Shown here one piece after another: positions 1 through 5,745 of a stretch of DNA of 6,893 nucleotides; positions within the stretch are counted from its first letter, which is position 1, and every line of letters starts with the position of its first letter. A model generated the notes under the pieces. The model ran no database searches. It saw only the letters and a program-made list of their open reading frames with translations, and had not been told where the DNA came from. The position numbers and the translations under genes were made by a program. Source of the DNA: an uncultured Clostridia bacterium (GTDB taxonomy: Bacteria > Bacillota > Clostridia > Oscillospirales > Acutalibacteraceae). The DNA lies in NCBI GenBank assembly GCA_946633275.1, contig CAMPAT010000037.1, positions 1-6,893 of the forward strand, given 5' to 3'.

Positions 1-882
1 GAGAGCTGCGAGTTTAATAACACGTTTCTTCATATGAATCCCGACATTACCGTTATTCTTAATGTCGACGAGGCCCACCTTGACTTTTTCGGCAATCTTG
101 AGAATATCAAAAAGTCATTCAGGAAATTCTGCGAACTTACAACTAAAACAATAATTTATAACGGCGATGATGAAAACACACTTGACGTTGTTAAGGGTAT
201 AAACGGTAAGAAGCTGATATCTGTCGGAACAAAAGACGGCAACGAGTGGCAGGCGAAGAATGTTGTTATCCCCGGAGGTTTTCACAGCGAGTACGATGTT
301 TATCATAACGGCGAATTCGTTACAAAAGTTGAGCTGTCTGTACCGGGCGAGCACAATATTCATAATTCTCTGTGCGCTTTTGTCGCCGCATATGAAAGCG
401 GCGCAGATGTCGACAGCATTTGCCGCGGATTAAAGGCGTTTGGCGGCGCTTCAAGACGTTTTGAACTTCTCGGAACATATAAGGGAGTAACTTTTGCCGA
501 CGACTATGCTCATCATCCTGCGGAAATCAGAGTTACTCTCGAAGCTGCGAAGAAGATGGGCTATAAGCGCGTTTGGGCTGTTCACCAGCCGTTCACCTAT
601 TCGAGAACATCTCTTTTGCTCGACGATTTTGCTGAAGTTCTTTCTATTGCGGATAAGGTTGTAATCAGCGAAATTATGGGTTCGCGTGAAGTTAATACTA
701 TCGGCATTAAAGCGACTGATTTGTCTGAGAAGATTGACGGCGCAGTTCAGCTTGATACTTTTGACGAGATATGCGACTATGTTTGCAATAATGCCGAGGA
801 TGGAGACCTTGTTCTCACTCTCGGCTGCGGAGACGTATATAAAGTCGCTCGTATGATGTGTGAAAGAATGAGAAATGAATAA
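1..882 (+). CDS. murC: UDP-N-acetylmuramate--L-alanine ligase, C-terminal part (5' end cut by window)
   Basis: MurC joins L-alanine to UDP-N-acetylmuramic acid using ATP, the first step of peptide stem assembly in cytoplasmic peptidoglycan synthesis. The frame is open from base 1, so the gene starts outside the window and the Met at 34 is internal; it reads ESCEFNNTFL straight into the family's middle domain. 293 residues are visible against roughly 455-460 in a full MurC, so the UMP-binding domain and the ATP P-loop are missing. Counting from base 1, visible Mur ligase landmarks are DEAHLDFF (about 23-30), PGEHNIHNSL (115-124), RRFE at the start of the C-terminal domain (about 152), DDYAHHPAE (167-175) and a QPFTYSRT segment. 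DDYAHHP and the Q-P-x-T-Y-x-R-T segment favour MurC over MurD, MurE or MurF. Most MurC proteins have QPH where this has QPF. Its last eight bases overlap the next gene. Confidence 0.95.
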   Translation, partial: ESCEFNNTFLHMNPDITVILNVDEAHLDFFGNLENIKKSFRKFCELTTKTIIYNGDDENTLDVVKGINGKKLISVGTKDGNEWQAKNVVIPGGFHSEYDVYHNGEFVTKVELSVPGEHNIHNSLCAFVAAYESGADVDSICRGLKAFGGASRRFELLGTYKGVTFADDYAHHPAEIRVTLEAAKKMGYKRVWAVHQPFTYSRTSLLLDDFAEVLSIADKVVISEIMGSREVNTIGIKATDLSEKIDGAVQLDTFDEICDYVCNNAEDGDLVLTLGCGDVYKVARMMCERMRNE

Positions 883-1366
883 TCCGTCACATATTGAACT
901 TGAAAAGAAGTTCCTGATTGAGTATCCCGACCTTGAGTCGCTTAAAAAATATAATCCTATTAAGTATGAGATAGAACAGATATATTTGGTATCCGATGTC
1001 GGCTCGCACCGTATCAGGCGCCGAACTCATTTCGGTATTGATACGTATTTCCAAACCCTGAAAATCAGGATTAACAACTCTAAGTGTCACGAATATGAGG
1101 ATGTTATCAGCGCTGAGGAGTATGAAACGCTGAAATTAATTGCGGACCCTGAAAAACACCCTATTTATAAGGATAGGTATGTGTTTTCGTACGGCTCAAA
1201 AGTGCTTGAGCTTGACATTTTTCCGTTTTGGAATGATAAGGCTTTTCTTGAAATTGAACTTGAAAGCGAGGATGACGAGTATTCAATTCCTCCTGAAATC
1301 AAAGTAATTGAGGACGTTTCGGATAATCCGGACTATAAGAACAACAATCTTGCGAGAAATAAATGA
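875..1366 (+). CDS. CYTH domain protein (triphosphate tunnel metalloenzyme family)
   Basis: This 163-residue protein looks like a single CYTH domain, an eight-strand beta tunnel that binds triphosphates with divalent metal; members hydrolyse inorganic triphosphate or thiamine triphosphate, or make cAMP. The family signature ExExK is at E8-E10-K12. Other expected charged tunnel positions are visible: HRIRRRT with R46/R48/R50, K63 in TLKIR, E73/E75 in HEYED, K99/R101, E112/D114 in LELDIF, and E126/E128 in FLEIELE. The length is usual for bacterial CyaB/ygiF-N-like proteins, and there is no CHAD domain. The start ATG lies inside the end of murC (ATGAATAA overlap), with only a weak purine-rich ribosome site, so translation is probably coupled to murC. 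The stop overlaps the next gene as ATGA. The fold is confident; the exact substrate cannot be read from sequence. I know of no established role in wall synthesis. Confidence 0.85.
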   Translation: MNNPSHIELEKKFLIEYPDLESLKKYNPIKYEIEQIYLVSDVGSHRIRRRTHFGIDTYFQTLKIRINNSKCHEYEDVISAEEYETLKLIADPEKHPIYKDRYVFSYGSKVLELDIFPFWNDKAFLEIELESEDDEYSIPPEIKVIEDVSDNPDYKNNNLARNK

Positions 1367-2322
1367 AAATAGTTAAACCTTCTTATTATAAGGATTTTAA
1401 GTGCATAGCAGGGGAATGTCCCGATTCCTGCTGTCAGGGCTGGGAGGTTGACGCTGACGAGGAGTCGCTTGAGTTTTATAAATCTCTTGACCCGTCTCTT
1501 GAAATAAAGCAGAGAATTGACCGCGTTCTCAGCAAGGATGAATTTGATAATACAATTTTTACCCTTGCTCCTCAAAAACGCTGTCCGTTTCTTAATGAAG
1601 AGAACCTTTGCGATATGCATATCGCAATCGGAGGCGAGCACACCCCGTTCACTTGCCGTACCTTCCCGCGATTTATTCACGATTTTGGCGGTACACGTGA
1701 AATCGGGATTTCTTTTTCGTGCCCTGTCGCTGCCGATATTATGTATAATCTTAATGGACATTTGCGCTTCGATGAAGAAATGACGGATGAGCTCCCGAGC
1801 CTTAACGATATTGATGCGATGACGTATATTAAGTTAAAATCGGCTCGTCAAAAGGCGTTTGAAATTCTCGAGCAGGAAAAACATATTGTCGAACGGCTCT
1901 CAGAACTTCTTGATTTTGCTGTTGATTTACAGGACGAACTCGGCAGTTATTCTGAGGGTGGAGATGCTCTTCCTTTTTTTGAAGCGTTCAATAACCCTGA
2001 GCTCATTAATCCTGAGTGGCGCAACAAAGTCCAAAATATGCAGGTGAAGTGCATAAATAATACGCCGGCTAATGAAAATATCGCGGCGTATTTCATATAT
2101 AAGTATTTTCTTGACGCTGTCTTTGACCTTGATGTGCTTTCAAAAGTCAAAATGGCTGTTATCGGCGTACTGATTAATACATATTTTGGCGAGGACGCGT
2201 GGACCGTCCACCTTTGGTCTAAGGAAACCGAACACTCGCAGTATAATATGGATAGGTATAAACGTCTGCTGAAAGAAGCGGACTGCTTAAATGTTAGAAG
2301 TTTAAAGGAGAGATTGATATGA
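1363..2322 (+). CDS. FliB-like Fe-S protein (flagellin lysine-N-methylase family)
   Basis: The N terminus MKIVKPSYYKDFKCIAGEC is typical of clostridial proteins annotated as flagellin lysine-N-methylase (FliB). Salmonella FliB has been described as a 4Fe-4S protein that methylates flagellin lysines. Eight cysteines sit in the first 120 residues: C14, C19, C23 and C24 in a C-x4-C-x3-CC block, then C74, C83, C98 and C120. The pattern CPFLNEENLC followed by FTCRTFPR resembles the YkgJ-type zinc or iron binding clusters. Residues 125-319 are a Cys-poor, mostly helical, acidic region without a motif I recognise. At 319 residues it is shorter than Salmonella FliB (about 400). No flagellar gene is visible here, so a flagellin target is doubtful; family membership is firm but the substrate is not. 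The start overlaps the upstream stop (ATGA) and the end overlaps the next start in the same way. Confidence 0.8.
   Translation: MKIVKPSYYKDFKCIAGECPDSCCQGWEVDADEESLEFYKSLDPSLEIKQRIDRVLSKDEFDNTIFTLAPQKRCPFLNEENLCDMHIAIGGEHTPFTCRTFPRFIHDFGGTREIGISFSCPVAADIMYNLNGHLRFDEEMTDELPSLNDIDAMTYIKLKSARQKAFEILEQEKHIVERLSELLDFAVDLQDELGSYSEGGDALPFFEAFNNPELINPEWRNKVQNMQVKCINNTPANENIAAYFIYKYFLDAVFDLDVLSKVKMAVIGVLINTYFGEDAWTVHLWSKETEHSQYNMDRYKRLLKEADCLNVRSLKERLI
2304..2311 (+). promoter_or_regulatory. Strong ribosome binding site for the Cys-tailed small protein
   Basis: AAAGGAGA lies seven bases before the ATG at 2319 and inside the last codons of the FliB-like gene. It is much stronger than the sites of the two preceding overlapping genes, which suggests the small protein can be made at a higher level than its upstream neighbours. 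Confidence 0.8.
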
Positions 2323-2654
2323 CAACCAGAGAAATGGCACAAGCAGTTATCGACGCACCGAGCGCTTGCCCCGAGTTCAAAGAGGCTGCGCAGAACTATC
2401 TTGACGCAATCGGAACAGATGGCGAAAAGAAAGCTGCTGAAATCCTTGTAGCAGAGGCAAAAGAGGATATCAGCCCGATTGACGGCACAATAGCATTCTT
2501 TGCAACAGATATGGCAAAAGAAATTTTCGGTGAAGAAGTTGCAGCACAAAAGCTCGCTCACGCTAAAGAAATTAAAGCTCAGGGCGCAATCTACTGCGAC
2601 TGCCCCGGCTGCGTTGCCGCGAAAGCAATAATTGATAATAAAGATTTATTCTGA
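2319..2654 (+). CDS. Small Cys-tailed protein of unknown function (often misnamed 'Hsp90' in clostridia)
   Basis: This 111-residue protein has no signal peptide or membrane segment and looks mainly helical and Ala/Glu/Lys-rich. Four cysteines are placed suggestively: C17 in a SACPEF motif near the N terminus, and C93, C95 and C98 in YCDCPGC near the C terminus, with H81 before them. This layout could bind a metal ion or an Fe-S cluster, which is inference. Similar short clostridial proteins carry the database name 'molecular chaperone Hsp90', as far as I recall, but nothing here matches Hsp90: it is far too short and has no GHKL ATPase motifs. It overlaps the FliB-like gene by ATGA, has its own strong AAAGGAGA site, and is the last gene before a hairpin terminator. 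A helper or substrate role for the upstream Fe-S protein is possible but unproven. Confidence 0.85.
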   Translation: MTTREMAQAVIDAPSACPEFKEAAQNYLDAIGTDGEKKAAEILVAEAKEDISPIDGTIAFFATDMAKEIFGEEVAAQKLAHAKEIKAQGAIYCDCPGCVAAKAIIDNKDLF

Positions 2655-2657
2655 TTC

Positions 2658-2682
2658 AAGGAGCGAACCTTCGCTCCTTTTT
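2658..2682 (+). terminator. Intrinsic terminator closing the murC operon
   Basis: A perfect inverted repeat pairs AAGGAGCGAA (2658-2667) with TTCGCTCCTT (2670-2679) and runs into a five-T tract, starting four bases after the stop codon of the small protein. The two unpaired bases mean the innermost A-T pairs probably open to form a four- to six-base loop. Confidence 0.9.
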
Positions 2683-2708
2683 ATACTTTGACAAAAAAAT
2701 ATCTATGG

Positions 2709-2737
2709 TTGATAAAAAAATTAAAATGTGTTATCAT
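2709..2737 (+). promoter_or_regulatory. Sigma-A promoter with extended -10 for the ArsB/NhaD-type transporter
   Basis: TTGATA (2709-2714, five of six matches to -35) is followed by a 17-base spacer and TATCAT (2732-2737, five of six to -10). A TG one base before the -10 (2729-2730) makes it an extended -10. A second possible pair, TTGACA at 2688 with GATAAA at 2711 (17-base spacer), overlaps it and has a weaker -10. Confidence 0.65.
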
Positions 2738-2761
2738 TTCTTGTGGTAATTTTAATTCCTT

Positions 2762-2771
2762 AAAGGAGGGG
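2762..2771 (+). promoter_or_regulatory. Strong ribosome binding site for the transporter gene
   Basis: AAAGGAGGGG, close to the full anti-Shine-Dalgarno complement, ends five bases before the ATG at 2777. It fixes this ATG as the start. Confidence 0.85.
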
Positions 2772-2776
2772 TTGAT

Positions 2777-4129
2777 ATGGCAGCACCGATTTGCGCTGTA
2801 GCAATATTCGTGATAATGTTCGGACTCATTATTTCCGAAAAGGTACCGCGTCATATTGTTACTCTTTGCGCAGGAGCGCTCACACTTATTGTAGTATTTG
2901 GCTTTTGTATGCACAGCTTGGACGCTGTAGTTGAAACGCTTAATTACAAGGTCATAGCCACTAAGGATTTCTGGCTTGCCCAAGGTGAAGGGGAGGCTGA
3001 GCCGACAGGTATTAACTGGGCGACAATCATATTCATCGGCGGAATGATGGTTATGGTTGAAGGTATGGCGAGAGCCGGATTCTTCCGCTGGCTTTGTATG
3101 CTTCTCGCTAAGATGGTTAAGTATAAGACTATACCGATATTCATTGTGTTTATGGTAATGGCTGCCGTGCTTTCAATGTTTATTGACAGCATTACGGTAA
3201 TCCTTTTCCTTGCAGCGGTTACTATAGAGCTTGCAAGACTTCTTAAGTTCAACCCGATTCCTATGATTTTGTCAGAGATTTTCTGCGCAAATCTTGGCGG
3301 TTCAGCCACAATGTGCGGGGACCCGCCGAACATCATTATAGGAACATCACTCGGATACACATTTGGTGACTTCTTAACTAATACCGGTGTAATTGCGGGC
3401 GTTTGCCTTGTTCTTGTTCTGATTTACTTCTATTTCGTTTACAGGAAAGAACTTAAGACTGACGGTGACCCGATTGACCCGTCAACTATGCCTGACCCAA
3501 AGACCGCTATTGAGGATAAGCCTGGATTTATTGTTAGCTGCCTTATCTTCGCTTGCGCTGTAGTACTTCTCATCACTCACGCACAGACAGGTCTTACTGT
3601 TGCTACAATCGGCGTATTCATTGCTTTTATAACCCTTATTACTGCGCCAAAGCATATTCCTGAAATGCTCAAGAAGGTTGATTACAAAACCCTCTTATTC
3701 TTCATTGGACTGTTTGTTGTAGTAGGCGGACTTGAGCAGACAGGGGTTCTTGTTCTTATCGCACAGTTTATTGAAAAGATAAGCGGCGGAAACATTATGC
3801 TTATGATTGCTATTATCATCTGGGTTTCTGCTATTGCAAGCGCATTTGTTGACAATATTCCGTTTGCGGCTACGATGATACCTGTCATCAGCAGCATTGC
3901 TTCAACTTCAGGAGTTGCGCTTCCCACTCTCGCATGGGCGCTCTCAATCGGTACTGATATCGGCGGTTCAGCTACGCCTATCGGCGCTTCAGCAAACGTT
4001 GTCGGCACATCTGTAGCTCAGAAGGAAGGCTATTCAATTAGCTGGGGCAAGTACTGCGTCAAGCTCGTCCCTGCAACATTTATCGTTCTCGCAATCGCGA
4101 CAGTAATGATTTTCGTAAGATATCTTTAA
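2777..4129 (+). CDS. ArsB/NhaD (ion transporter superfamily) membrane permease
   Basis: A 450-residue integral membrane protein with about ten to twelve hydrophobic segments, of the superfamily that includes ArsB, NhaD, the P protein and SLC13 carriers. The two halves carry related signatures, as expected for the inverted-repeat fold. In the first half, MFIDSIT (about 134-140) is followed by GGSATMCGDPPNIIIG (174-189). In the second, AFVDNIP (356-362) is followed by GGSATPIGASANVVG (396-410). The polar loop at about 222-250 separates the halves. The GGSAT-x-x-GDPPN form is typical of the ArsB/NhaD branch rather than dicarboxylate carriers, so sodium/proton antiport or transport of a small anion is possible; no arsenic-resistance genes lie nearby. 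It has its own promoter, strong ribosome site and terminator and so appears monocistronic. The family is firm; the substrate is not known. Confidence 0.9.
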   Translation: MAAPICAVAIFVIMFGLIISEKVPRHIVTLCAGALTLIVVFGFCMHSLDAVVETLNYKVIATKDFWLAQGEGEAEPTGINWATIIFIGGMMVMVEGMARAGFFRWLCMLLAKMVKYKTIPIFIVFMVMAAVLSMFIDSITVILFLAAVTIELARLLKFNPIPMILSEIFCANLGGSATMCGDPPNIIIGTSLGYTFGDFLTNTGVIAGVCLVLVLIYFYFVYRKELKTDGDPIDPSTMPDPKTAIEDKPGFIVSCLIFACAVVLLITHAQTGLTVATIGVFIAFITLITAPKHIPEMLKKVDYKTLLFFIGLFVVVGGLEQTGVLVLIAQFIEKISGGNIMLMIAIIIWVSAIASAFVDNIPFAATMIPVISSIASTSGVALPTLAWALSIGTDIGGSATPIGASANVVGTSVAQKEGYSISWGKYCVKLVPATFIVLAIATVMIFVRYL

Positions 4130-4151
4130 TATTCTAATACTATAACAACAA

Positions 4152-4186
4152 CGCCGTTCAAGTAATTGAGCGGCGCTTTTTATTTT
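4152..4186 (+). terminator. Intrinsic terminator of the transporter gene
   Basis: CGCCGTTCAA (4152-4161) pairs with TTGAGCGGCG (4166-4175), with one T-G wobble and a GTAA tetraloop, then a run of TTTTTATTTT. It begins 22 bases after the transporter stop codon and separates this gene from the glycan operon. Confidence 0.92.
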
Positions 4187-4193
4187 GCTAATC

Positions 4194-4234
4194 TGACAAT
4201 TTTTTGTCAAATTTCCAAATAAATAGTTTGACAA
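4194..4234 (+). repeat. Inverted repeat cluster overlapping the glycan promoter -35; possible operator
   Basis: Three copies of a TTGACA-like half-site lie within 41 bases. TGACAA (4194-4199) faces TTGTCA (4204-4209) across four bases. TTGTCAAA (4204-4211) is a perfect inverted match to TTTGACAA (4227-4234) across fifteen bases. The last copy contains the -35 hexamer of the downstream promoter. A repressor or activator bound here could control the glycan operon, but the A/T-rich context makes chance repeats possible. Confidence 0.45.
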
Positions 4235-4256
4235 TCTATATTAATTATAATATAAT
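4228..4256 (+). promoter_or_regulatory. Full-consensus sigma-A promoter of the surface-polysaccharide operon
   Basis: TTGACA (4228-4233) and TATAAT (4251-4256) are exact matches to the sigma-A hexamers and are separated by the optimal 17 bases. Another TATAAT overlaps at 4246-4251 but with poor spacing. Transcription would start near 4263, giving a leader of only about 20-25 bases before the ATG at 4286. Confidence 0.88.
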
Positions 4257-4285
4257 ATATGAAAGCGTGAAATGGGATTATTCAG

Positions 4286-4927
4286 ATGTATAGATATATT
4301 AAACGATTTTTTGACTTCATACTGAGCTTGCTCGGAATCATTATTGCTTCTCCGTTAATGCTCATTATTGCTTTAGCTATTAAACTTGACAGTAGCGGTC
4401 CTGTTCTTTTTAAGCAGGAGAGACTCGGCAAGAACACTAAGGTCTTTGAAATATACAAGTTTCGCTCAATGTGCGTTGGTGCAGAAGGTATGGGCAGCGG
4501 AGTTTACAGCGGCGCTGATGATTATCGCGTTACTAAGGTAGGCAAAGTAATCAGAGCTACAAGTCTTGACGAGATACCGCAGCTTTTCAACATACTGAAA
4601 GGCGATATGTCTTTTATTGGCCCGAGACCGCCTCTTACATATCATCCGTGGGAAGTAAGCGAATATACTCCCGAACAGTTAAGAATGTTTGAAGTCAGAC
4701 CGGGTATTACGGGATGGGCTCAGACTCACGGCAGAAAAGAAGTTGAATGGCACGAAAGAATACGTCTTAACGTGTGGTATGTTGACCATGAATCTTTCCT
4801 GCTTGATATTAAGATTCTTTTTAGTACTTTTGTCAAAGTTCTGAAAAACGAAGATAATGTCAACAGTTATGAAACTCTTTCTGCCGAGAATACCGAAGCT
4901 GAAGAAAAAGAAAGCGCAAATGTATAA
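4286..4927 (+). CDS. Undecaprenyl-phosphate sugar phosphotransferase (small PglC-like priming enzyme)
   Basis: This enzyme moves a sugar-1-phosphate from a UDP-sugar to undecaprenyl phosphate at the inner face of the membrane, the first step of a lipid-linked glycan (capsule, exopolysaccharide or protein glycan). At 213 residues it has only the catalytic module. There is one N-terminal hydrophobic segment (about 10-33) with the S22-P23 kink typical of the re-entrant helix, and no WcaJ-type multi-helix N-terminal domain. Visible motifs are FKQERLG (42-48), YKFRSM (57-62), the catalytic Asp-Glu pair D95-E96 in SLDEIPQLFNILKGDMS, IGPRPP (111-116), VRPGITGWAQ (137-146) and WYVDHES (164-170). The last 20 residues are an acidic tail. 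It is the first gene after a consensus promoter; the ribosome site (GGGA at 4274) is weak. The sugar donor cannot be told. Its stop overlaps the next start (TAATG). Confidence 0.93.
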   Translation: MYRYIKRFFDFILSLLGIIIASPLMLIIALAIKLDSSGPVLFKQERLGKNTKVFEIYKFRSMCVGAEGMGSGVYSGADDYRVTKVGKVIRATSLDEIPQLFNILKGDMSFIGPRPPLTYHPWEVSEYTPEQLRMFEVRPGITGWAQTHGRKEVEWHERIRLNVWYVDHESFLLDIKILFSTFVKVLKNEDNVNSYETLSAENTEAEEKESANV

Positions 4928-5745
4928 TGCTGAAACTTTTTTATATAACTAACAACCCTGAGGTCGCAAAGATTGCTGAAAAATCCGGCGTTGACAGAAT
5001 ATTTGTTGATATGGAATATATCGGCAAAGAACTCCGCCAACCGAAGGGAATGGATACGGTTAAGAATCATCATACGGTTGACGATGTCAGGAAGATTAAA
5101 TCTGTCCTTACAAATGCTGAACTTCTTGTACGAGTTAATCCGATTCACGACAATTCTGCTCAGGAAATTGAACAGACAATTCAGGCAGGCGCCGATGTAA
5201 TTATGCTTCCATACTGGAAAACGCCTGAAGAAGTAAACAGATTTCTCGAATATGTCGATGGTAGAACAAAAACCCTGTTACTTCTTGAGACTGACGAAGC
5301 CGCTAATTGTGTTGATAAGGTTATCAATAATGGTGATTTTGATGAAATATATATCGGACTTAATGATTTGAGAATAAGTCAGGGAAAGAACTTCCTTTTC
5401 GAACTTGTTACTGACGGAACGGTAGATGAACTTGTCAACAAGTTTAAATCTGCACATCTTAAGTTTGGTTTCGGCGGAGTCGGCAAAGTCGGAGCAGGGG
5501 ATTTACTCCCTGCTGAGAATGTTCTATGCGAGCATTACAGACTCGGTTCTTCTATGGTAATTCTGTCAAGAGCCTTTTGCGACACGTCAAAAACAACCGA
5601 TTTATCTGATATTGAAAATGCCTTTAAGGAAGGCGTTAATAATAACAAAAAATATGAGCAAATGCTTGCAAAACAAAATGAGCAGTTTTTTGAAGATAAA
5701 CATAAAGAAACTGCCGAGATAATTAAACGGATTGTGAATTCTTAA
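4927..5745 (+). CDS. HpcH/HpaI-type aldolase/citrate lyase family protein
   Basis: A 272-residue (beta/alpha)8 protein of the class II 2-keto-acid aldolase group. Members cleave or form C-C bonds of pyruvate-derived keto acids with a divalent metal. Visible elements: IFVDMEY (25-31), the substrate-carboxylate Arg in LVRVNP (R69), QAGADVIMLP (86-95), metal-ligand Glu in LLLLET (E121), and metal-ligand Asp in YIGLNDL (D147). The usual D-x-E-H motif with the catalytic-base His of HpaI appears here as DMEY, with Tyr31 at the His position, so the chemistry may differ or use another base. Residues 220-272 form a charged helical tail. It starts one base inside the phosphotransferase stop and ends one base inside the dehydrogenase start (TAATG both times), with no good ribosome site, so translation is coupled. 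The context points to making or processing a keto-acid building block for a surface glycan; the substrate is unknown. Confidence 0.85.
   Translation: MLKLFYITNNPEVAKIAEKSGVDRIFVDMEYIGKELRQPKGMDTVKNHHTVDDVRKIKSVLTNAELLVRVNPIHDNSAQEIEQTIQAGADVIMLPYWKTPEEVNRFLEYVDGRTKTLLLLETDEAANCVDKVINNGDFDEIYIGLNDLRISQGKNFLFELVTDGTVDELVNKFKSAHLKFGFGGVGKVGAGDLLPAENVLCEHYRLGSSMVILSRAFCDTSKTTDLSDIENAFKEGVNNNKKYEQMLAKQNEQFFEDKHKETAEIIKRIVNS

Noticed and set aside
34..36. ATG at 34 as the real start of a short Mur ligase
   Set aside because: The frame is open back to base 1 and those eleven residues match the MurC middle domain, so the gene is cut by the window edge, not truncated in the genome.
1333..1761. 142-codon minus-strand frame across the CYTH/FliB-like junction
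   Set aside because: It lies opposite two coupled plus-strand genes with clear family motifs and shows no motif itself.
1947..2561. 204-codon open frame on the minus strand opposite the FliB-like and small Cys-tailed genes
   Set aside because: It is Cys/Ser/Leu-rich low-quality protein without a recognisable motif, crosses the junction of two well-supported plus-strand genes, and has no clear promoter or ribosome site.
2944..3360. 138-codon minus-strand frame within the transporter gene
   Set aside because: It is a shadow of the membrane protein frame, with Ile/Ser/Thr bias from reading hydrophobic codons backwards, and resembles no protein family.
4182..4210. Divergent minus-strand promoter using the mirrored TTGACA at 4205-4210
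   Set aside because: The matching -10 (CAAAAT) is poor and transcription would run at once into the bidirectional-looking hairpin and antisense to the transporter.
4204..4234. Invertible (phase-variable) promoter segment bounded by the TTGTCAAA/TTTGACAA repeat
   Set aside because: The arms are only 8 bases, the bounded segment excludes the -10 box, and no recombinase gene is visible, so flipping would not switch the promoter.
4272..4325. Short leader peptide starting at ATG 4272, overlapping the phosphotransferase start
   Set aside because: It is 17 codons in another frame with no ribosome site of its own and no attenuator-like hairpin or codon run.
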